From Nitrospinota bacterium (lineage in GTDB: Bacteria > JAUXIQ01): a stretch of DNA of 10,557 nt. The stretch covers positions 1 through 10,557 of the forward strand of contig JAUXIQ010000034.1 in assembly GCA_030620925.1 (NCBI GenBank). The letters are read 5' to 3'. The translations under genes were made by a program, and so were the position numbers. Shown here one piece after another: positions 6,121-10,557 of this stretch (its first letter is position 1; every line of letters starts with the position of its first letter). The notes below the pieces were generated by a model. It saw nothing but the letters and a program-made list of their open reading frames with translations, searched no databases and had not been told where the DNA came from.

Positions 6121-8994
6121 TTGCTCAAGAAGATACTCATAAAAGGGGCGAGAGAGAATAATTTAAAGAACATAGACCTTGAGCTCCCCAGAGGAAAGTT
6201 TATAGTCTTCACCGGCCTCAGCGGGTCGGGGAAATCATCCCTGGTCTTCGATACTATTTATGCGGAAGGCCACCGACGATACATCGAATCCCTCTCCACC
6301 TATGCCAGGCAGTTCCTGGAGCGCGTGGACAAACCGGATGTAGACTACATAGAAGGCATTTCACCCGCCATCGCCTTCGAACAGAAGAACCCCGTCAAAC
6401 ATTCCCGCTCCACAGTGGGCACCGCCACCGAAATTTACGACTACCTGCGTCTCCTCTTTTCCAAGGTGGGGAAAATAGAATGCCCCCGGTGCCTTAAGGA
6501 GGTTAAGGCAGACACCGTCAGTCAGTCAGTGGATACCCTCCTGCAAAAGCACCAGGAAGCCCGCATCTACATAACCTTCCCCTTTTACTATACCGACCGG
6601 GCGTCCGCACAACAGTTCCTGGATGACCTGCCGGCGCGCGGGTTTATACGGGTGATGACCGATGGGGAGGTTGGAGTCCTGAAGCCCAGAGGGCGGGAGG
6701 TTGGAGTCCTGAAGCCCGAAGGGCAAGAGGTTGGAGTCCCGCGTGTGGCGGGAAAGCCCAGAGGGCGGGAGGTCTATGATCTGTCCCAGGGCCGATACCC
6801 GCCACTCGATGGTGGTGGCCGGCTCCTGGTGGTGGTGGACAGGCTGATGGTTCGAGAGAGCGCCGCCACTCGTTTGGCCGATTCATTGGAGACCGCTTTC
6901 CGGGAGAGTAAAGGAGCGGCCGTGGTGCGCTTCGTTGACGGCCCCGACCTCCGCTTCAACCAGGAGTTCACCTGCAACGATTGCGGCAGTGAGTTCGAGC
7001 GGCCCACCCCCAACTTCTTTTCCTTCAACAGCCCCTATGGAGCATGTCAGGCCTGCGGCGGGTTCGGGAACATACTGGATTACGATCTGGACCTCATCAT
7101 CCCCGACAAAGATAAGAGCCTCGCCCAGGGCGCCATCGAGCCCTGGAACATGCGCAAATACAGATCGCATTTTCAGCGGGAATTGAGGAAACTGGCCGAG
7201 GCCAAGAAGGTGGACTTAAATAAACCCTACCGCAAGCTCAGCAAGCGCGCACAGAAGTTAGTCCTCTATGGTGCCAAGGGACATATAGGCGTGTTCCCCT
7301 TCTTTGAAAGGCTGGGAACTAAAAAATATAAGATGTTCATACGAGTGTTCACCCGGAAGTACAAATCGATCAAAGACTGCCATGAATGCGAGGGCACGAG
7401 GTTGCGGCGGGAGGCACTGTGGGTCAAGATCGGCGGCCGCACCATAGCTCAGGTCACCAGTATGACGGTGACCGAGGCCCGGGAGTTTTTCGCCGCTCTC
7501 AAGCTGTACCGTATGGAGCGTGAAATAGCCAGAGACGTACTGAAGGAAATAGAGTCCAGGCTCGAGTTCATGTACTACGTGGGCCTGGATTACCTCACCC
7601 TGGACCGCCTCACCCGCACCCTCTCCGGAGGGGAGGCCCAGCGAGTCAACCTGGCCAACCAGTTGGGAGCCAGACTCACAGGAACCCTCTACATCCTCGA
7701 TGAACCGACCGTCGGGCTGCACCCCAGGGATAACCGCCGACTGCTTGACATCCTCAAAAAACTGAGCGACGCCGGAAACACCGTCCTGGTGGTGGAGCAC
7801 GACCGGGAGGTGATCTCCACCGCCCAGCACCTGGTGGACATGGGGCCCGGCGCCGGTGCGCAGGGGGGACAGGTAGTCTACAGCGGCACCCTTAAAAATT
7901 TTCTTAAAACGTGCGATTCACTCACCGCCGGACACCTCAAAGGCAAGCTAACCATACCCCTGCCCACCACGAGGAGGGAGACCAACGGCCGGTATCTGTC
8001 CATTAAAGGCGCAAAAGAGAACAACCTCAAGGGCATCAACGTCCGCATACCCTTAAACACCTTCACCTGCGTCACTGGAGTCTCCGGAGCGGGCAAGAGC
8101 ACCCTCATCCACGATACGCTCTACAGAGCGCTCGATCGCATCTACCATCCTTCAGGGGAGCGGACGGGCATGTTCGACGTTATCACCGGCTTCGGATGGC
8201 TCCGGGACGTAGCGCTCCTGGACCAGCAGCCCATCGGCAAGACCCCCCGCTCAAACCCCATCACCTACATCAAGAGCTACGACGCGGTGCGAAAGCTCTT
8301 CTCCGAAACGCCCGGCGCCCGAAGGCAGGGTTACGAGCCTCGACATTTTTCTTTCAACGTGACGGGTGGCCGCTGCCCGGAATGCGACGGCAACGGGCAC
8401 CAGAAAATCGAGATGCACTTCATGGCCGATATATTCGTTCGCTGCGAGGAATGCCAGGGCAGCAGGTTCAAGCGGGAGGTGCTGGAAATAAAATACAAGG
8501 GCCTCAACATAAAGCAGGTGCTGGACCTGACGGTGGACCAGGCGCTGGAATTTTTCACCGGCCCCAATCAGCTTATGGAAAAGCTGGCCCTGTTTCAAGA
8601 GGTGGGTCTGGGCTATCTGAGGCTGGGGCAGCCCGCCACCACCCTCTCCGGCGGCGAGGCCCAGCGCCTGAAGATAGCCGCCGAGCTGAGCAGCAAGAAA
8701 TCCAAAGGCGTCCTCTACATCCTGGACGAGCCCACTACCGGTCTCCATTTCGAGGACGTCAAAAAACTCCTGGCCGTCTTGAACAGTCTGGTGGACCGGG
8801 GGAACACCGTCCTGGTGGTGGAGCACAACCTCGACGTAATAAAGACCGCCGATTACATCCTCGACCTGGGGCCGGAAGGAGGCGAACAGGGGGGCTACCT
8901 CGTGGCCGAAGGGACCCCCGAGCATCTGGCCCAGGTGGAGGCCTCGCATACCGGCCGCTTCCTCAAGGAACTTCTCCAAAAAGAAAGTATTTAA
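6121..8994 (+). CDS. uvrA: Excinuclease ABC subunit A
   Basis: UvrA is the damage-recognition ATPase of nucleotide excision repair; a dimer finds bulky lesions and loads UvrB. The 957-residue product has both ABC modules: Walker A at 31-40 (TGLSGSGKSS) and 652-661 (TGVSGAGKST), LSGGE signatures at 501-505 and 842-846, and Walker B LYILDEP at 523-529 and 865-871. Zinc-type CxxC pairs are at 285/288 with 309/312, 420/423, and 752/755 with 775/778. The TTG start is the only in-frame start that keeps the conserved 'KILIKGARENNLKNI' opening; the site before it (GGGGA) is weak. A 34-residue repeat insert (185-218) breaks the conserved 'DGEV-YDL' junction in the UvrB-binding region. The stop codon abuts the repeats that follow. 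The enzyme otherwise looks intact. Confidence 0.97.
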   Translation: MLKKILIKGARENNLKNIDLELPRGKFIVFTGLSGSGKSSLVFDTIYAEGHRRYIESLSTYARQFLERVDKPDVDYIEGISPAIAFEQKNPVKHSRSTVGTATEIYDYLRLLFSKVGKIECPRCLKEVKADTVSQSVDTLLQKHQEARIYITFPFYYTDRASAQQFLDDLPARGFIRVMTDGEVGVLKPRGREVGVLKPEGQEVGVPRVAGKPRGREVYDLSQGRYPPLDGGGRLLVVVDRLMVRESAATRLADSLETAFRESKGAAVVRFVDGPDLRFNQEFTCNDCGSEFERPTPNFFSFNSPYGACQACGGFGNILDYDLDLIIPDKDKSLAQGAIEPWNMRKYRSHFQRELRKLAEAKKVDLNKPYRKLSKRAQKLVLYGAKGHIGVFPFFERLGTKKYKMFIRVFTRKYKSIKDCHECEGTRLRREALWVKIGGRTIAQVTSMTVTEAREFFAALKLYRMEREIARDVLKEIESRLEFMYYVGLDYLTLDRLTRTLSGGEAQRVNLANQLGARLTGTLYILDEPTVGLHPRDNRRLLDILKKLSDAGNTVLVVEHDREVISTAQHLVDMGPGAGAQGGQVVYSGTLKNFLKTCDSLTAGHLKGKLTIPLPTTRRETNGRYLSIKGAKENNLKGINVRIPLNTFTCVTGVSGAGKSTLIHDTLYRALDRIYHPSGERTGMFDVITGFGWLRDVALLDQQPIGKTPRSNPITYIKSYDAVRKLFSETPGARRQGYEPRHFSFNVTGGRCPECDGNGHQKIEMHFMADIFVRCEECQGSRFKREVLEIKYKGLNIKQVLDLTVDQALEFFTGPNQLMEKLALFQEVGLGYLRLGQPATTLSGGEAQRLKIAAELSSKKSKGVLYILDEPTTGLHFEDVKKLLAVLNSLVDRGNTVLVVEHNLDVIKTADYILDLGPEGGEQGGYLVAEGTPEHLAQVEASHTGRFLKELLQKESI
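6667..6768 (+). repeat. In-frame tandem repeat inserted in uvrA
   Basis: Three units begin with GAGGTTGGAGTCC at 6667, 6697 and 6727; a fourth GAGGT at 6769 starts the return to normal UvrA sequence. Units 1 and 2 are 30 nt long and match at 26 of 30 bases. Unit 3 is 42 nt because it gained 12 nt that form CCCGC-GTGTG-GCGGG (6738-6752). Each unit also holds GCCC-NNA-GGGC, a small hairpin. The insert codes for GVLKPRGREV, GVLKPEGQEV and GVPRVAGKPRGREV between DGEV and YDL, so the reading frame is kept throughout. Confidence 0.92.
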
Positions 8995-9049
8995 CCACAA
9001 AGACACGATAATATGGAACCACGGATGAACACCGATAAGCACAGATGAA
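8995..9049 (+). repeat. Upstream flanking repeat of the GxxExxY remnant
   Basis: Directly after the uvrA stop codon the sequence reads ACCACAAAGACACG and then GGAACCACGGATGAACA (9015-9031). The latter is an exact 17-nt inverted copy of 9463-9479 in the downstream array. The ATG of the degraded GxxExxY frame (9025) lies inside this repeat. Confidence 0.8.
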
Positions 9050-9400
9050 ACCCAATTAAATCGAATTACCGAGAAGATAATCGGCTGTGCATACACTGTG
9101 AGCAATGGGTTGGGCACAGGCTTCCTGGAGAAGGTTTATGAGAATGCACCTTAAAAAGGAAGGCCTCAAGGCGGCCCAGCAGCATAGCATTCAGGTCGTT
9201 TACGACGGCATTGTCGTTGGCGATTATGTTGCGGATTTATTGGTTGAAGAACTTGTTCTTGTGGAGCTGAAAGCAGTCAAAGAGCTGGATGAGGTCCTCT
9301 CGCCCAATGCCTGAATTATTTGAAGGCATCCGATTTTCGTATTTGTCTGCTGCTGAATTTCGGCAAGCCTAAGGTTGAGATTAACCGCATCATTACTTAA
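9025..9400 (+). pseudogene. Degraded GxxExxY protein gene (PD-(D/E)XK-like family)
   Basis: Pieces in three frames together give a GxxExxY protein of about 120 residues. A start-like MNTDKHR (from 9025) is followed by a frame change to QLNRITEKIIGCAYTV and GTGFLEKVYENA (the GFLEKVY is the family's G-x-x-E-x-x-Y). After GCA at 9146-9148 the frame changes again, with about 11 nt missing compared with the usual 'ENALAHEL'. The next part, LKKEGLKAAQQ through DYVADLLVEELVLVELKAVKELDEV, carries the D and E-x-K of the nuclease-like core. At 9297-9298 a codon has lost one base ('ct' where family members have His), and the last part, LAQCLNYLKA to VEINRIIT, is read in the first frame to TAA at 9398-9400. 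Two clear frameshifts and a third near the start make this a pseudogene. The cellular role of the family is not established; a nuclease-like fold is inferred from its core. Confidence 0.85.
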
Positions 9401-9420
9401 CTTAACATTTTATAAGTATT

Positions 9421-9557
9421 TGTGTCTATCCGTGTTCATCTGTGTTCATCTGTGGTTAAATATGTTCATCCGTGGTTCCTATTCCGTGTTCATTTGTGTT
9501 CATCTGTGGTTCCTATTTCCTGTTTATCCGTGTTCATCCGTGTTCATCTGTGGTTCT
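9421..9557 (-). repeat. Array of 10-nt units downstream of the GxxExxY remnant
   Basis: Four blocks each end in CATC[CT]GTGGTT (ends near 9457, 9477, 9511 and 9555). They are built from 10-nt units of the form GTTCATCYGT: about three in block 1, one in block 2, two in block 3 and three in block 4, with some decayed units. On the minus strand the array reads AACCACRGATGAACACRGAT, the same orientation as the copy before the pseudogene on the plus strand, so the two sides form an inverted pair. An open frame across it (…VFICVHLW…) is a translation of the repeats, not a gene. Units are too short and lack unique spacers for a CRISPR. Confidence 0.85.
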
Positions 9558-9579
9558 AAATCCTTTTTTCAAATTGACG

Positions 9580-9596
9580 TTGATTAAACCAATCAA
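9580..9596. promoter_or_regulatory. Inverted repeat TTGATT-AAACC-AATCAA
   Basis: Perfect 6-bp arms (9580-9585, 9591-9596) around a 5-nt spacer lie 104 nt before the acyl-CoA synthetase start, next to a TTGACG (9574-9579) that could be a -35 box. No good -10 box is at the right distance. It may be an operator, but short AT-rich dyads occur by chance. Confidence 0.25.
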
Positions 9597-9636
9597 ATGT
9601 GAGACAAATATTGTGTTCGGTTAATAGCGCCGGCTC

Positions 9637-9662
9637 CGGAGCCCTACAGGGGCTCTGTTTTT
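9637..9662 (+). terminator. Intrinsic terminator before the acyl-CoA synthetase gene
   Basis: GAGCCC (9639-9644) pairs with GGGCTC (9650-9655) across a 5-nt loop, extended by a G-U and a C-G pair to 8 bp, and is followed by TTTTT (9658-9662). It would stop transcripts coming from uvrA and the GxxExxY remnant. It overlaps the perfect palindrome GGCTCCGGAGCC (9632-9643), with which it cannot fold at the same time, so it could also act as an attenuator for the next gene. Confidence 0.75.
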
Positions 9663-9690
9663 ATGGAATCAAAGAAAATAGTTGCCGTCG

Positions 9691-9697
9691 GGAGGAG
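9691..9697 (+). promoter_or_regulatory. Ribosome binding site of the acyl-CoA synthetase gene
   Basis: GGAGGAG ends 3 nt before the ATG at 9701, with GGAGG itself 5 nt away. It supports this ATG as the start even though the N-terminal 20 residues lie outside the conserved domain. Confidence 0.75.
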
Positions 9698-9700
9698 AGA

Positions 9701-10557
9701 ATGCAGAATCGGGCTGTCGCCAACCGTAAAAAGGCGGGAAGGAAAACCGGAGCCGGAAAACCGGCCCTGGAATATATCTTTCATCCGGGTTCAATAGCCA
9801 TCATAGGGGCTTCCCCCAACCCCAGGAACCAGTCCAATATGTTCCAGCGGGAGTTCAAGGAATTCGGCTTCAAGGGGGATGTCTACCTGGTCAATCCCGG
9901 GTATCGGGAGGTTCTGGGCCAGCCCGTGTATCCCTCGCTGTCCGACGTGCCGGGCGACGTGGATCACGTCATCTCATGCGTGCCCGCGAGTTTGGTGCCG
10001 GAGCTGGTAGAGCAGTGCATAGAAAAGAAAGTCAAGGTGCTGCATCTCTATACGGGCCGCATGGCCGAGGCGCGCCTGGCGGAGAAGAGGAAAATGCAGG
10101 AGGACGTGGTAGCCAGGGCCCGGTCGGCGGGCATACGCGTCATCGGCCCCAACTGCATGGGCCTCTATTACGCACCTGAAGGGTTGACCTTCCGCCTGTC
10201 GCTCCCCAAAGAGATGGGAACGATGGGTTTCATGTCCCAGAGCGGGGGCATGTGCGCCGACCTGGTCTACAAGGGCTGCGGCCGGGGGCTGAAGTTCAGC
10301 AAGGTCATAAGCTACGGCAACGCATCAGACCTCAATGAGTGCGACTTCCTGGAATATTTCATGGAAGACCCCGAAACCGAAGTCATCGCCGCTTATATAG
10401 AAGGCGTTAGGGGTGGGAAGAAGTTTTTCAAGCTGGCCCGGGAAGCGGCCAGGCGAAAACCGCTGCTCATTCTCAAAGGCGGCCGCACAGACGCCGGAAA
10501 ACGGGCCGTGGCCTCGCATACAGCCTCTCTGGCGGGGGTGGACAACGTTTGGGACGC
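9701..10557 (+). CDS. NDP-forming acyl-CoA synthetase / CoA-binding protein (partial, 3' end outside window)
   Basis: The first 285 residues match the alpha part of ADP (NDP)-forming acetyl-CoA synthetases, which convert acyl-CoA, phosphate and ADP to free acid, CoA and ATP in fermenting archaea and anaerobic bacteria. IAIIGASPNP (32-41) is the CoA-binding Rossmann start. VNPGYREVLGQPVYPSL (64-80), IGPNCMG (148-154), SQSGG (179-183), GNASD (206-210) and YIEGV (232-236) follow in the usual order. KGGRTDAGKRAVASHTASLAG (259-279) holds His 273 at the place of the phosphorylated histidine. The start ATG has GGGAGGAG just upstream. A Lys/Arg-rich tail of about 20 residues precedes the conserved part. 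The substrate is unknown, and whether the beta (ATP-grasp) part is fused cannot be seen. An acetyltransferase-fused protein-acetylating homologue is an alternative. Confidence 0.88.
   Translation, partial: MQNRAVANRKKAGRKTGAGKPALEYIFHPGSIAIIGASPNPRNQSNMFQREFKEFGFKGDVYLVNPGYREVLGQPVYPSLSDVPGDVDHVISCVPASLVPELVEQCIEKKVKVLHLYTGRMAEARLAEKRKMQEDVVARARSAGIRVIGPNCMGLYYAPEGLTFRLSLPKEMGTMGFMSQSGGMCADLVYKGCGRGLKFSKVISYGNASDLNECDFLEYFMEDPETEVIAAYIEGVRGGKKFFKLAREAARRKPLLILKGGRTDAGKRAVASHTASLAGVDNVWD

Noticed and set aside
8196-9117. Long open frames on both strands across the end of uvrA
   Set aside because: They overlap the strongly conserved second ABC module of UvrA and have low-complexity Gly/Arg/Pro composition typical of shadow frames in GC-rich DNA.
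9105-9314. Short open frame with DLLVEELVLVELKAV
   Set aside because: It is the middle fragment of the frameshifted GxxExxY gene; sequence before and after it continues the family in another frame.
9421-9557. Repeat array as a CRISPR
   Set aside because: Units are about 10 nt, the intervening sequence is itself repeat-derived, and no cas gene is present.
9375-9587. Open frame of 70 residues rich in VFICVHLW
   Set aside because: It is the translation of the 10-nt repeat array and has no independent support as a protein.
9597-9700. Riboswitch in front of the acyl-CoA synthetase gene
   Set aside because: The stems do not match the conserved cores of riboswitch classes I know; an intrinsic terminator explains the main structure.

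Overview
The window carries a stretch of bacterial chromosome that is mostly housekeeping genes, with one decayed accessory insert near the right end. Coding GC looks moderately high (my visual impression, not computed) and intergenic DNA is AT-rich. GTG and TTG starts are used alongside ATG. An NDP-forming acyl-CoA synthetase, two lipoproteins (one with a BamE/SmpA-like fold), and a GxxExxY gene with 'CATCYGTGGTT'-type repeats suggest an anaerobic, probably environmental bacterium. Desulfobacterota-like and Chloroflexota-like lineages both fit, and I cannot decide the phylum from this sequence.

Layout. Minus strand, 1-952: plsY (3' end outside the window) lies 3 nt downstream of pgsA, a two-gene phospholipid synthesis unit. 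Minus strand, 1128-2372: an alanine-rich lipoprotein with three tandem coiled-coil repeats, with its own consensus-like promoter, a strong ribosome binding site and a clear intrinsic terminator. Plus strand, 2654-3682: holA, the DNA polymerase III delta subunit, with a GTG start set by a GAGGAGG site. Minus strand, 4828-3720: rimI, a BamE-like small lipoprotein (4-nt overlap with rimI, TTG start) and a small helical protein of unknown function, probably one operon converging on holA. Plus strand, 4981-8994: a GAF-GGDEF diguanylate cyclase followed 33 nt later by uvrA, probably co-transcribed from a promoter near 4890-4918.

From 8995 to about 9560 there is a broken GxxExxY (PD-(D/E)XK-like) gene. 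A short repeat lies on its upstream side, overlapping its ATG, and an array of the same repeat in the opposite orientation lies downstream. An intrinsic terminator at 9637-9662 then separates this region from the first 285 codons of an NDP-forming acyl-CoA synthetase, which runs off the right edge.

The two most unusual signals are (1) an in-frame 30-nt tandem repeat, with small hairpins in each unit, inserted in the UvrB-binding region of UvrA, and (2) the GxxExxY pseudogene with its inverted flanking repeats, which looks like the remains of a repeat-borne cassette. I see no CRISPR array, tRNA, rRNA, transposase or recognised riboswitch.
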